Source: Catenuloplanes atrovinosus
GTDB lineage: Bacteria > Actinomycetota > Actinomycetes > Mycobacteriales > Micromonosporaceae
Assembly (NCBI RefSeq): GCF_031458235.1
Contig: NZ_JAVDYB010000001.1
Coordinates: forward strand, 930,001-994,000
Direction of reading: 5' to 3'
DNA: 64,000 bases
Shown piece after piece: positions 32,924 to 41,790 of this stretch. The position numbers and the translations under genes were made by a program. A model generated the notes under the pieces. The model ran no database searches, was not told the origin of the DNA, and worked only from the letters and a program-made list of their open reading frames with translations. How positions within the stretch are numbered: position 1 is the first letter of the stretch; every line of letters starts with the position of its first letter.

Positions 32924-33715
32924 ATGTGGGATCCGGACGTCTACCAGCGGTACGGCGACGAGCGCTCGCGGCCGTTCTTCGACCTGGTCGGCCGGGTGCC
33001 GGTGGACGCACCCCGGCGGGTGGTGGACCTCGGCTGCGGGCCCGGCGACCTGACCGCCACGCTGGCGCGGCGCTGGCCGTCCGCGCGGGTCGAGGGCGTC
33101 GACTCGTCCGCCGAGATGATCGCGAAGGCGTCCGCGCTGGGCGCGCCGGTGGCGTTCGCGGTCGGCGACGTACGGTCGTGGCAGCCCGCGCCGGACGTGG
33201 ACGTGCTGGTCAGCAACGCGGTGCTGCAGTGGGTGCCCGGCCACGAGGAACTGCTGCCGCGCTGGGCGGCCTCGGTGGCACCGGGCGGCGTGATCGCGCT
33301 CCAGGTGCCGGGCAACTTCGGCGCGCCGTCGCACCGGGCGCTCCAGGAACTGGCCGCGTCGCCGCGCTGGGCCGACGCGCTGAACGGCGTCGGGCTGATC
33401 CGCCGGGTGCCGGACTTCGCCGCGTACGGACGGATCTTCGCGCGGCTGGGGTGCGCGGTCGACGCGTGGGCCACCACCTACCTCCACCCGCTGCCCGCCG
33501 CGGACGGGGCGGAGCACCCGGTGCTGCGGTGGATGGACGGGACCGCGCTGCGGCCGGTCAAGGCGGCCCTGCCGGAAGCGGATTGGCCGGTGTTCCGCAC
33601 GGCGCTGGGTGAGCGCCTCGCGGAGGCGTACCCGGTGGAGAATGGTCTCGTCTTCTTCCCCTTCCACCGCAACTTCGTGGTGGCCCGCACTCCCGAGAAG
33701 GACGCACGCGCGTGA
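32924..33715 (+). CDS. tam: Trans-aconitate 2-methyltransferase-like SAM methyltransferase
   Basis: 263 residues. The family-specific start M-W-D-P-D-V-Y-Q-R-Y-G is followed by the class I SAM-binding motif V-V-D-L-G-C-G-P-G-D-L-T, the acidic loop V-E-G-V-D-S-S-A-E-M and S-N-A-V-L-Q-W-V-P. Tam methylates trans-aconitate, an aconitase by-product that inhibits the TCA cycle. ATG 32924 follows GGTGGAGG. The last bases overlap the next gene's GTG (GTGA at 33712), so the two are coupled. Confidence 0.9.
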   Translation: MWDPDVYQRYGDERSRPFFDLVGRVPVDAPRRVVDLGCGPGDLTATLARRWPSARVEGVDSSAEMIAKASALGAPVAFAVGDVRSWQPAPDVDVLVSNAVLQWVPGHEELLPRWAASVAPGGVIALQVPGNFGAPSHRALQELAASPRWADALNGVGLIRRVPDFAAYGRIFARLGCAVDAWATTYLHPLPAADGAEHPVLRWMDGTALRPVKAALPEADWPVFRTALGERLAEAYPVENGLVFFPFHRNFVVARTPEKDARA

Positions 33716-34719
33716 GCGACCTGACCGATTTCATCGCCGGACTGCCCAAGGCCGAGCTGCACGTGCACCACGTCGGCTCCGCCTCCCCGCGGATCGTGGC
33801 CGAGCTGGCCGCGCGGCACGAGGGCAGCACGCCGGTGCCGGCCGACCCGGAGGCGCTCGCGAGGTACTTCGAGTTCCGCGACTTCGCGCACTTCATCGAG
33901 GTGTACCTGAGCGTGGTCGACCTGATCCGGGACCCGGAGGACGTGCGAATCCTGACCTACGAGATCGCGCGCGAGCTGGCCCGGCAACAGGTGCGGTACG
34001 CGGAGGTGACGATCACGCCGTTCTCCACGGTCAACCGCGGCATGCCGGCCGAGGCGTTCTGCGAGGCGATCGAGGACGCCCGGCTGCACGCGGAGAAGGA
34101 GCTGAACATCGCGCTCCGCTGGTGCTTCGACATCCCGGGCGAGGCCGGGCCGACCGCGGGCGAGGACACGCTGCGGATCGCGCTGGACCAGCGGCCGGAC
34201 GGGTTGATCAGCTTCGGGCTGGGCGGGCCGGAGGTGCCGCGGCCACAGTGGAAGCCGTACTTCGACGCGGCGCGCGCGGCCGGGCTGCGCTCGGTGCCGC
34301 ACGCGGGCGAGACCACCGGGCCGGAGACGGTGTGGGACGCGATCCGGCACCTCGGCGCGGAACGGATCGGGCACGGCATCGGCGCGGCGCGCGACCCGGA
34401 GCTGATGGCGTACCTGGCCGAGCACGGGATCGCGCTGGAGGTGTGCCCGACGTCGAACGTGCGGACCCGCGCGGTGCCGTCGCTGGCCGAGCACCCGCTG
34501 CCCACGCTGGTCGCGGCCGGCGTGCCGGTGACGATCAACTCGGACGACCCGCCGATGTTCGGCACCACGCTGAACGACGAGTACCGGGTGGCGGCGCAAC
34601 TGCTGGGCCTGGACCGGGCCGGCGTGGCGGAGCTGGCCAAGGCCGCGGTCACCCACTCGTTCATGCCGGAGGGCGACAAGATCACCCTGATCGGGGAGAT
34701 CGACACGTACGCGTCCTAG
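33712..34719 (+). CDS. add: Adenosine deaminase family protein (HVHHVGS subgroup)
   Basis: 335-residue metal-dependent deaminase. The zinc ligands H17 and H19 are in K-A-E-L-H-V-H-H-V-G-S, where classical adenosine deaminases have H-L-H-L-E-G. V-P-H-A-G-E supplies the catalytic Glu, E-R-I-G-H-G follows, and N-S-D-D-P-P contains the last metal ligand. Actinobacterial members with this variant motif may act on adenosine or on 6-aminodeoxyfutalosine of the alternative menaquinone route. Sequence alone cannot decide. It is coupled to the Tam gene. Confidence 0.85.
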   Translation: MSDLTDFIAGLPKAELHVHHVGSASPRIVAELAARHEGSTPVPADPEALARYFEFRDFAHFIEVYLSVVDLIRDPEDVRILTYEIARELARQQVRYAEVTITPFSTVNRGMPAEAFCEAIEDARLHAEKELNIALRWCFDIPGEAGPTAGEDTLRIALDQRPDGLISFGLGGPEVPRPQWKPYFDAARAAGLRSVPHAGETTGPETVWDAIRHLGAERIGHGIGAARDPELMAYLAEHGIALEVCPTSNVRTRAVPSLAEHPLPTLVAAGVPVTINSDDPPMFGTTLNDEYRVAAQLLGLDRAGVAELAKAAVTHSFMPEGDKITLIGEIDTYAS

Positions 34720-34738
34720 CACTATCGGGCATCCGTCG

Positions 34739-34767
34739 TTGACACCGGCCCGACGTGGGCGAATGCT
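34739..34767 (+). promoter_or_regulatory. Putative sigma70-type promoter of the protease-NTPase operon
   Basis: A consensus -35 element TTGACA (34739-34744) is followed after 17 bases by AATGCT (34762-34767), a moderate -10 match. It lies about 70 bases before the first gene of the operon and just after the stop of the upstream deaminase gene. Confidence 0.5.
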
Positions 34768-34809
34768 CCGAAGCGAGGACTTGAGCGTCCATCGTGGGGG
34801 GTGCGGATC

Positions 34810-35823
34810 ATGGCGCGAATGCTGGATTCACTGCCGGAGCCGATCGAGGCGGCCGTTGAGGTCCGTGACGCCTGGCGTCGCCGGGTCGCGGCGGAGACGG
34901 CCGGACTCGAGTTCCTGGTCCAGGACCTGTCCCGGTGGGCGCCCGGCGCCGTGCTCCGGGTCGCCTTCCTGGACGGCGACACCGAGGCGCACGCCAAGGT
35001 GGAGGAGGCCACCCGTCAGATCACCGACGTCTGCGGCATCACGCTGGACTTCGGGCGCGACCCGGCCACCGGGGCGTACCGGCGGTGGACCACGAAGGAC
35101 ACGGAGTACGCGGCGGAGATCCGGGTCAGCTTCGACCAGGGCGGCTACTGGTCGCTGGTCGGCACGGACAGCACGGACGCCACGCTCGCGGACGCGAGCT
35201 CGCCGATCGGCGGCGCGCCGCACCAGCGCAGCCTGAACCTGTCCGGCTTCGACGGCATCCTGCCGGACGACTGGGCCGGGACGGTGCGGCACGAGTTCCT
35301 GCACGCGCTCGCGTTCAAGCACACGCATCAGAACATGCGCGGCCCGTGCGCGGACGAGTTCCGGTGGGAGGACGACGAGGGCTACGTGCCGACCAAGGAC
35401 CCGCGCGGCGTGTTCGTCGCGGACGAGGCGGGCCGGCGGCCGGGCGTGTACACGTACCTGGCCGGCCCGCCGAACCGGTGGACCCGGGCGAAGGTCGACT
35501 TCAACCTGCGCACCCGGGAGTCGGACGAGACGCTCGCCGGCCCGTTCGACGCCAAGTCGGTGATGCTGTACCAGTTCGAGCCGTTCTTCTACAAGACCGC
35601 GCCGTCGCCGTGCGCGCCGGCCGGCAACGGGATCGACCTGTCCGAGGGCGACGTCCGCGGGCTGCAGGTGCTCTATCCGCGCGCGGCCGAGCCGGACCTG
35701 ATCAAGCAGGCGTCCACCGCGCTGGCCACGCTGAGCGGCGGCCTGGAGTCGGCCACCGCCAACCCGTACCGGCAGCGGCTGGTGGACGTGCTGTCCGGGC
35801 TGGTGGAGGGGCGGGTGCCATGA
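34810..35823 (+). CDS. Cytosolic metzincin-type zinc metalloprotease (first gene of protease-NTPase operon)
   Basis: 337 residues with no signal peptide or membrane segment. The active site H-E-F-L-H-A-L-A-F-K-H at 161-171 follows the metzincin HExxHxxxxxH pattern, with Ala in place of the usual Gly. A Met-turn-like S-V-M-L-Y-Q-F lies at 250-256, and the fold before it (V-A-F-L-D-G-D, I-R-V-S-F-D-Q-G-G-Y-W-S) is matrixin/astacin-like. A helical C-terminal tail follows. ATG 34810 has a G-rich ribosome site. GTG 34801 and ATG 34819 are alternatives. ATGA overlap couples it to the serine protease gene. Exact peptidase family not assigned. Confidence 0.8.
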   Translation: MARMLDSLPEPIEAAVEVRDAWRRRVAAETAGLEFLVQDLSRWAPGAVLRVAFLDGDTEAHAKVEEATRQITDVCGITLDFGRDPATGAYRRWTTKDTEYAAEIRVSFDQGGYWSLVGTDSTDATLADASSPIGGAPHQRSLNLSGFDGILPDDWAGTVRHEFLHALAFKHTHQNMRGPCADEFRWEDDEGYVPTKDPRGVFVADEAGRRPGVYTYLAGPPNRWTRAKVDFNLRTRESDETLAGPFDAKSVMLYQFEPFFYKTAPSPCAPAGNGIDLSEGDVRGLQVLYPRAAEPDLIKQASTALATLSGGLESATANPYRQRLVDVLSGLVEGRVP

Positions 35824-37001
35824 CCGGCGACCCGGCGCGGTACCTGGATCTGATCTCCACCGGCGGCGGGCGCCAGTCACTGGCCGAGTCGGCCGCGACC
35901 TCCGCGGGCAACGCGGCACCGGGGGCCAGGACCGAGCTGGTCGAGCGCCTGGAGGCCGAGCTGGCCTACATCGAGACGAAGACCGGCGTCGCGCCCGACC
36001 CGGTGCTGCGCGACGCCCTGCTCGCCCGGGCGGACACCGCGCTGGACAAGCTGCTCGGCGACGGCACCGCCGCCGCGCTCACCGCGGAGGACGTCTCCGG
36101 CCTGGAGGCGGTGGTGGTCACGGACGGCACCCGCCCGGTGCTGTTCGTCGAGGACGACTTCGTCGACCTGCTCGCGCCCAGCATCGGCGACTACGCGGCG
36201 CCGCTGTCCCGGCTCGCCGAGGAGGTGCGGGGCGTCTGCCGGTCGGTGGGCCGGGTCGACGACCCGGCCGCGGCGCCGCTCGGCTACCAGGGCACCGCCT
36301 GGGTCGTGGCGGAAGGGCTGGTCGCCACGAACTTCCACGTGCTGCAGGGGATCGCGCCGCGCGGCGTGCGCCGGGACGGGCAGTTCACCGGCCGGCTCAA
36401 CCCGGGCGTCGCGGTCCACTTCGGGCACGAGGTCGGGCGGCCGTGGCCGGACCGCCGGTTCCCGATCCGGCGCGTGGTCTCGGTCGGCCGCGAGGGCGCG
36501 CCGGAGCACGTCCACCCGGTGCTCGGCGGCCTCAACTTCGACGGCCTCGACCTCGCGATCCTGGAGCTGGAGCCGGTCCCCGGCCGCGCGTTCCCGCCGC
36601 CGGTCCCGGTCGCGCGCGGCGACGACCCGGTGACCCGCGGCGGGCTGGCCACCGCCGGGCGCGGCGTCTACGCGGTCGGCTACCCGGGCAACGAGCACTC
36701 CACCACGCGCGAGCTGTTCACCCGGATCTTCGCGGGCGTGAAGAGCTACAAGCGGCTCGCGCCCGGCCGGATCACCGCGGCCGCCGGCGAGCTGCCCGAC
36801 GACCCGCGCGGCTGGATCCTCACGCACGACGTCTCCACGCTCGGCGGCAACTCCGGGTCCGCGGTGGTGGACCTGGACGCGGACGGCCGGTCCGTGCTCG
36901 GGCTGCACTTCGCCGGCCAGCCGGAGCGGCGGAACTGGGCACACGCGATGGAGCGCATCACCGCCGAGCTGACGGCCGTGCTGCCCGCCGCGGCGCGATG
37001 A
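35820..37001 (+). CDS. Trypsin-like serine protease with N-terminal helical domain
   Basis: 393 residues, no signal peptide. Residues 1-145 are helical and charged, perhaps an interaction domain. From about 150 there is a trypsin/V8-like fold with the full catalytic triad: H173 in A-T-N-F-H-V-L, D244 in D-G-L-D-L-A-I-L and S345 in L-G-G-N-S-G-S. The absence of an export signal in a serine protease suggests a cytosolic, regulated enzyme. It overlaps the genes on both sides by four bases (ATGA at 35820 and 36998). Confidence 0.85.
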   Translation: MTGDPARYLDLISTGGGRQSLAESAATSAGNAAPGARTELVERLEAELAYIETKTGVAPDPVLRDALLARADTALDKLLGDGTAAALTAEDVSGLEAVVVTDGTRPVLFVEDDFVDLLAPSIGDYAAPLSRLAEEVRGVCRSVGRVDDPAAAPLGYQGTAWVVAEGLVATNFHVLQGIAPRGVRRDGQFTGRLNPGVAVHFGHEVGRPWPDRRFPIRRVVSVGREGAPEHVHPVLGGLNFDGLDLAILELEPVPGRAFPPPVPVARGDDPVTRGGLATAGRGVYAVGYPGNEHSTTRELFTRIFAGVKSYKRLAPGRITAAAGELPDDPRGWILTHDVSTLGGNSGSAVVDLDADGRSVLGLHFAGQPERRNWAHAMERITAELTAVLPAAAR

Positions 37002-38779
37002 CGGACGCGGCCGGGCTCGCGGACACGGTGACCGCCGGGCAGACCGACTGGATCGTGGTCGAGCGCGTGTGGGAGCGGGTCAGCCGGGCGTACGGCGTGC
37101 GCCAGCCGCCACAGACCACGCCGGACCTGCGGGACCTGCTGGCCGACGCGTTCACGGTCTCGGCCAAGCACGGCTTCCTGGACGTGTTCGCGTTCGAGCT
37201 GATCAAGGAGGGGCTGGCCGGTCCGTCGCTGGTCACCCGGCTGCGCGCGATCGACGAGAACGCCGGCCGGTTCCAGCTCCAGGCGTTCCAGAACGGGAAA
37301 CGGCACGCGGTCAACCCGATGATGTACGCGGAGGGCCTGCTGCGCGCCTGCGACTACGTCTGCCGGATAGACGTGGACGGCACCCAGGCCGGCACCGGCG
37401 TGCTGGTCCGGCCCACCGTGGTGGCCACCATGGCGCACGTGGTGTGGCCGCTGCTGGTGTCCACGGAGGACACGCTCGCCGCCGCGCCGGACAGCCTGCG
37501 CCGCCTGGAGATCACGTTCCGGGACTACGTGGACCGGGCCGCGACCCGGCTGGCCGGCGAGACCGCCACGCTGCACCCGGAGTGGCTGCTCTACGGCAGC
37601 CCGCCGACCGAGAGCGAGCGCCTGGCCAAGGACGTGCGTGACATCGCCGGCATCGCCGCGCCCGCCGGGCCGTGGGACCTCGCGCTGATCCGGCTCGCCG
37701 CACCGCCGAAGGGCGCCACCCAGGCCGAACTGATGGGCACCCCGCCGGCCGGCCCGTTCGAGGTCAGCCTGCTGCACCACCCGCACGGGCCGAACCCGCA
37801 GGGCGAGCCGCTGCTGCTCTCCGACGGCCACCTCGACGAGCAGCTCGGCGACCCACCGGTGCGCTACCTGCACGACGTGAACACGCTCGGCGGCTCCTCC
37901 GGCGCGCCCGTCTTCGACCAGCGGTGGCGGATCGTGGCTCTGCACCAGGGCGGCGTCACCGGCGTGCGCAACCGGGCCGTACCGGTCCGGGACTGGTCGC
38001 CGATCCTGGACCGGCCGCTCCCGGACGGCGTGCCCTACGTGCACGTGCTGCCGCGGCTGAACAACCACCCGGTGATCGGCCGCCGCCTCACCCAGCAGCG
38101 GATGTGGCGCGCGATCCGGCACGACGCGCCGCCGGTCGAGCGCCTCTTCGTCCTCCGCGGCGCGCCCGGCACCGGCAAGCGCTTCACCAAGCTGCTGGTC
38201 CGCGAGTTCGTGGAACGGCACAGCGACGGCGTGGTGGTCACGCTCGACCTGGCGAACGCGCTCGCCCAGGACGCGGACGGCTTCGCCCGCTGGATCACCG
38301 GCGCGCTCTCCGCGCCCGAGCCCGCGCTCGCCCACAGCGACGTGCTCACCACCGCGCCGCGCGAGGTCCGCGACGGCGTGCTGCCCGGACTCACCCAGCG
38401 CGTGTCCGAGGTGGGCGGTGACCGGCCGGTGTGGCTGGTGCTGGAAGGATTCGGCGGGGCTTCCCTGGACGTACCGGCGGGGGTGAAGGACGTGGTGGTG
38501 AACCTGATGGGCCGGCTGGCCGACAACCCGTCGCAGCGACTGGTGCTGGTCGGCTGGGACGAGCCGCCGCCGGAGGGCTTCGAGGCGGCGATCGAGGAGC
38601 TGTCGTTCCCGACCGCGTACGACGTGGCCGCGCACTTCACGCCGGAGGGCGCGCAGCCGCCGGACGCGCTGGTCGCGGCCGTGCCGTCGCTGCTCGCGCT
38701 GCAACAGGCGCAGGGCCTGCACGGCTATCCGGCCGCGCTCGCCGTGCTGCGCATGCTGGCCGCGGGCGTGGCGCGATGA
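36998..38779 (+). CDS. Trypsin-like protease fused to a P-loop ATPase domain
   Basis: 593 residues. Residues 15-105 are a helical region resembling effector-associated (adaptor) domains. Residues 120-345 form a trypsin-like domain with H147 (T-M-A-H-V-V), D227 (P-W-D-L-A-L-I) and S301 (G-G-S-S-G-A-P). From about 380 an AAA/STAND-like ATPase begins, with Walker A G-A-P-G-T-G-K-R-F-T (K394) and a probable Walker B at V-W-L-V-L-E-G-F. The ATPase part is short (about 200 residues) and lacks sensor repeats, so it may pair with the next gene's product. ATGA overlaps on both sides. Confidence 0.82.
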   Translation: MTDAAGLADTVTAGQTDWIVVERVWERVSRAYGVRQPPQTTPDLRDLLADAFTVSAKHGFLDVFAFELIKEGLAGPSLVTRLRAIDENAGRFQLQAFQNGKRHAVNPMMYAEGLLRACDYVCRIDVDGTQAGTGVLVRPTVVATMAHVVWPLLVSTEDTLAAAPDSLRRLEITFRDYVDRAATRLAGETATLHPEWLLYGSPPTESERLAKDVRDIAGIAAPAGPWDLALIRLAAPPKGATQAELMGTPPAGPFEVSLLHHPHGPNPQGEPLLLSDGHLDEQLGDPPVRYLHDVNTLGGSSGAPVFDQRWRIVALHQGGVTGVRNRAVPVRDWSPILDRPLPDGVPYVHVLPRLNNHPVIGRRLTQQRMWRAIRHDAPPVERLFVLRGAPGTGKRFTKLLVREFVERHSDGVVVTLDLANALAQDADGFARWITGALSAPEPALAHSDVLTTAPREVRDGVLPGLTQRVSEVGGDRPVWLVLEGFGGASLDVPAGVKDVVVNLMGRLADNPSQRLVLVGWDEPPPEGFEAAIEELSFPTAYDVAAHFTPEGAQPPDALVAAVPSLLALQQAQGLHGYPAALAVLRMLAAGVAR

Positions 38780-41700
38780 CGCAACCCTCGTCGGAGGCGG
38801 CCGCGCTCGCCGCGATCCGCGAGATGTGGGAGGGCCGCTCCGCGGCCGAGCGGTCCGCGTTCGCCTCGTCGCTGGCCGCGCCGCCGCCCGCGGCCGACAC
38901 CGGCCACGAGGACCACACCGCGAGGGTACGGCGCAGGGCCGCGCTCTCCGGCGCGGCCGACCCGGGCGCGCTGGTGATCGGCCTGGACGCCGCGGACGGC
39001 GCGCGCGTGCTGGACCTGCTCGTGCCCGCGTTCGACCGCGCGCACACGGAGGACGGCTGGCGCTGGACCATGCGCAGCGGGCCGCGCCGCGAGACGCTGC
39101 ACGGGCTCACGCCGGAGGCGCTGGTCGCGGCGCTCGCCGACGTCGGCGACATCCCCACCGACGAGGCCGGCCGCTACCTGCGCCTGCTGGCCGCGCGCGC
39201 GATCGGCGCCGCGCGGCCGTCCGTCTCGGCCGAGCTGGGCGCGGCGGCCGGCGTGGTCACCGGCGCCAGCGGCGACTACGCGGCCTCGGTGGCGGGCGCG
39301 CTGGCCGGCGCGCTGCCCGAGTCGGTCCCGGAGGAGCCGTCGCCGCGCGTGGTGCTCCAGGCGCTGGCCTGGGCCGAGCCGCTCGGCGGGTTCGCCGGCG
39401 ACCTCGCGGAGGCCCGGCGGCGGGTCCGCGTGGAGGCGGTGGCGGACAGCTACGGCGCGCTGCTCGGCAACGGGTTCTTCGGGCGGGAGGAGGAACTGCT
39501 CCGGCTGCGCGAGTTCGCCTCCGCGCCGATCGCGGTCGCCGGGGACGTACCGGTGCCGCTGCTGCCGGTGGTCGGGCTGGGCGGCTCCGGGAAGTCGACC
39601 GCGCTGGCCGCGTTCGCCGAGCCGTACCTGCGGGAGATCCTGCGCCCCGGCTCGACCGGCCCGGTCGTGATCGTCATCGACTTCGACCGGGTGCAGTTCC
39701 GCATCGACGCGGAACTCGAACTGTCCTTCGAGGTCACCCGCCAGCTCGGCAACGCGCACCCGGTCGCGGCCGCGGACTTCTCCGCGCTGCGCTACCAGGT
39801 GCGCCAGGAGCGCGCGGGCACGGCCCCGGCCCGCTACACCGGCTCGCTCGCGGCCGGCGAGGGCGCGGGCGACGCGACCGCGTTCGAGCGGGACGCGTCA
39901 CTGCTGGTGCGCATGCACGAGCTGGACTCGCGCGTGGTGCTGCTGATCCTGGACACGTTCGAGGAGTGGCAGCGCGACCGGCCCGACCCGTCCCGCCCAC
40001 GCCTGCACGACAACGACCCGGAGGCGCGCATCCTCCGCTGGATCGCCCGCCTCCGCGACACCATGGACCTGCGCGGCCTGCGCGTCATCCTGTCCGGCCG
40101 CGCCGACGTCGCCATCGACCCGGCCGGCATCACCGGCCGGGTCACCGTCGCGGAGGCCGTCTGCCTCGCCGACCTGGCGCCGGGCGCGGCGGCCCAGCTG
40201 CTGGTCGCGCACGGCGTCGCGGACACCCAGGCGCCCGCGCTGGTCGAGCTGATCGGCGGCAACCCGCTCACGCTGCGGGTGGCCGCGCGGTTCTTCGCGC
40301 ACCTGTCGCCGGCCGAGCGGGACGAGTTCATCGCGGGCAACGCCGCCTCGGTGCGCGGCCTCGACGGCGAGATGCGGCGCGAGGTGCTCTACGAGCGCTT
40401 CCTCGGGCACATCCCCGGCCCGCGCGTCCGCCGCCTGGCCCACCCCGGCCTGGTACTGCGGCGGGTGACGCCGGACCTGATCCGCCACGTGCTCGCCCCG
40501 CACTGCGGACTCGGCGACGTCACCGACGACGAGGCCGCCGAACTGCTGGAACGCCTCGCCGACGAGGTGTGGCTGGTCAAGCGCGACGGCGACGTGCTCC
40601 GGCACCTGCCGGACGTGCGCCGGGCGATGCTGCACCTGATGACCTCCGACCCCGTGCAGGCCGGCGCGCTGGCCGCGATCCACCGCGCGGCCGCCGCCTG
40701 GTACCGCGAGGGGCGCGACCTGACCGGCGAGGCCGCGGCCGTCGAGGTGCTCTACCACGAGCTGATGCTGGACGGCGACGAGATCATGGACGCCGGCGAC
40801 GCGCGGCTGTCCACCCGGCTGGTCGCGCTCGGCGACTCGGTGGCCGACCTGCCCGCGACCAGGGCGGCCGAGGCGCGGGTGCTGCGCGGCGAGCTGCCGC
40901 CGCTCGCGGACGTGCTGCCGGTGCGGGACCGGATCTGGGCGCGCTGGGTGGACCGCAAGGGCCGCACGCTGCTCGACAACAACGCGCCCGGCGAGTCACT
41001 GGAGTTGCTCGACGCCCGGCCCGTTCCCGCGGAGCCGGTGTGGCTCGCTCAGGCGTTCAACGACCTCGGCCGCTGGGACGACTACCACGCGGCGGCCGCC
41101 GCATACGGTTCCGGACGCGCTGCCCCGCACCGCTACCACGTCGTGGCGGCGGTGGTGACCGCGACCGAGGCGTCGATGTTCTCGCAGCCGGACGTGGAGG
41201 GCTTGGGCGCCGATGACGAGGCCGACTACAACAGTCACGTCCTGACGCACTATTTCTATCGGCTCCTGCTCCAGCGCCCGGACGACATCGCGGACTGGCG
41301 TCGCAGGGATCCACGCCTCGTCCAATTCGCCGAAGGCGTCCCGGCTCACGACAGCACCTTCTCCGACCTCTTCCCGGTGGACGAGTTCCGGAGGACCCTC
41401 GTGTGGGTGGTGGCGGGCTGTCCGGCCGGCGCGTTCGTGGCCAACATCGCATGGCCCAACGGTGGCGAGATCGTCTCCCGTAGCGTGATCGAGCGTTCGC
41501 CAGGATGGTTGTGGAATCTCCGGGGCGACAACCCTGAACTGCGAGCCGCCGTGCGAACGGCGCTCGTGCGGACGGGAGACCCGGCCCCGCCGGACGCCGA
41601 CTTCCTCGCCCGGATCGACCGGGACGGCGGCCTCGGCGCCTTCCTGGACACCAGCGTCGCGCGGTGGCCCGAGGCGGCGCTGCTGCGCACCGTCCGGGAC

Positions 41701-41784
41701 GCCTTCCACCGCTGGGACCGGGCCAACAACGACGTGATCGCCGCCGTCATCCGGGACGTCGAGGCGGGCTGGCCCGGCACGTGA
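38776..41784 (+). CDS. Large STAND-type NTPase (last gene of protease-NTPase operon)
   Basis: 1002 residues. The first ~230 are helical with no recognised enzyme. An NTPase follows: F-F-G-R-E-E-E-L-L-R-L leads into Walker A G-L-G-G-S-G-K-S-T (K273), with Walker B V-V-L-L-I-L-D-T-F-E-E near 387-397. L-I-G-G-N-P-L-T-L-R-V-A is the GxP motif of the winged-helix part, as in STAND proteins. The C-terminal ~400 residues are helical and may be the sensor. From about base 41190 the codon usage is less GC-rich. It is coupled to the protease-ATPase by ATGA, and likely gates the upstream proteases. Confidence 0.83.
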   Translation: MTQPSSEAAALAAIREMWEGRSAAERSAFASSLAAPPPAADTGHEDHTARVRRRAALSGAADPGALVIGLDAADGARVLDLLVPAFDRAHTEDGWRWTMRSGPRRETLHGLTPEALVAALADVGDIPTDEAGRYLRLLAARAIGAARPSVSAELGAAAGVVTGASGDYAASVAGALAGALPESVPEEPSPRVVLQALAWAEPLGGFAGDLAEARRRVRVEAVADSYGALLGNGFFGREEELLRLREFASAPIAVAGDVPVPLLPVVGLGGSGKSTALAAFAEPYLREILRPGSTGPVVIVIDFDRVQFRIDAELELSFEVTRQLGNAHPVAAADFSALRYQVRQERAGTAPARYTGSLAAGEGAGDATAFERDASLLVRMHELDSRVVLLILDTFEEWQRDRPDPSRPRLHDNDPEARILRWIARLRDTMDLRGLRVILSGRADVAIDPAGITGRVTVAEAVCLADLAPGAAAQLLVAHGVADTQAPALVELIGGNPLTLRVAARFFAHLSPAERDEFIAGNAASVRGLDGEMRREVLYERFLGHIPGPRVRRLAHPGLVLRRVTPDLIRHVLAPHCGLGDVTDDEAAELLERLADEVWLVKRDGDVLRHLPDVRRAMLHLMTSDPVQAGALAAIHRAAAAWYREGRDLTGEAAAVEVLYHELMLDGDEIMDAGDARLSTRLVALGDSVADLPATRAAEARVLRGELPPLADVLPVRDRIWARWVDRKGRTLLDNNAPGESLELLDARPVPAEPVWLAQAFNDLGRWDDYHAAAAAYGSGRAAPHRYHVVAAVVTATEASMFSQPDVEGLGADDEADYNSHVLTHYFYRLLLQRPDDIADWRRRDPRLVQFAEGVPAHDSTFSDLFPVDEFRRTLVWVVAGCPAGAFVANIAWPNGGEIVSRSVIERSPGWLWNLRGDNPELRAAVRTALVRTGDPAPPDADFLARIDRDGGLGAFLDTSVARWPEAALLRTVRDAFHRWDRANNDVIAAVIRDVEAGWPGT

Positions 41785-41790
41785 GCCCGG

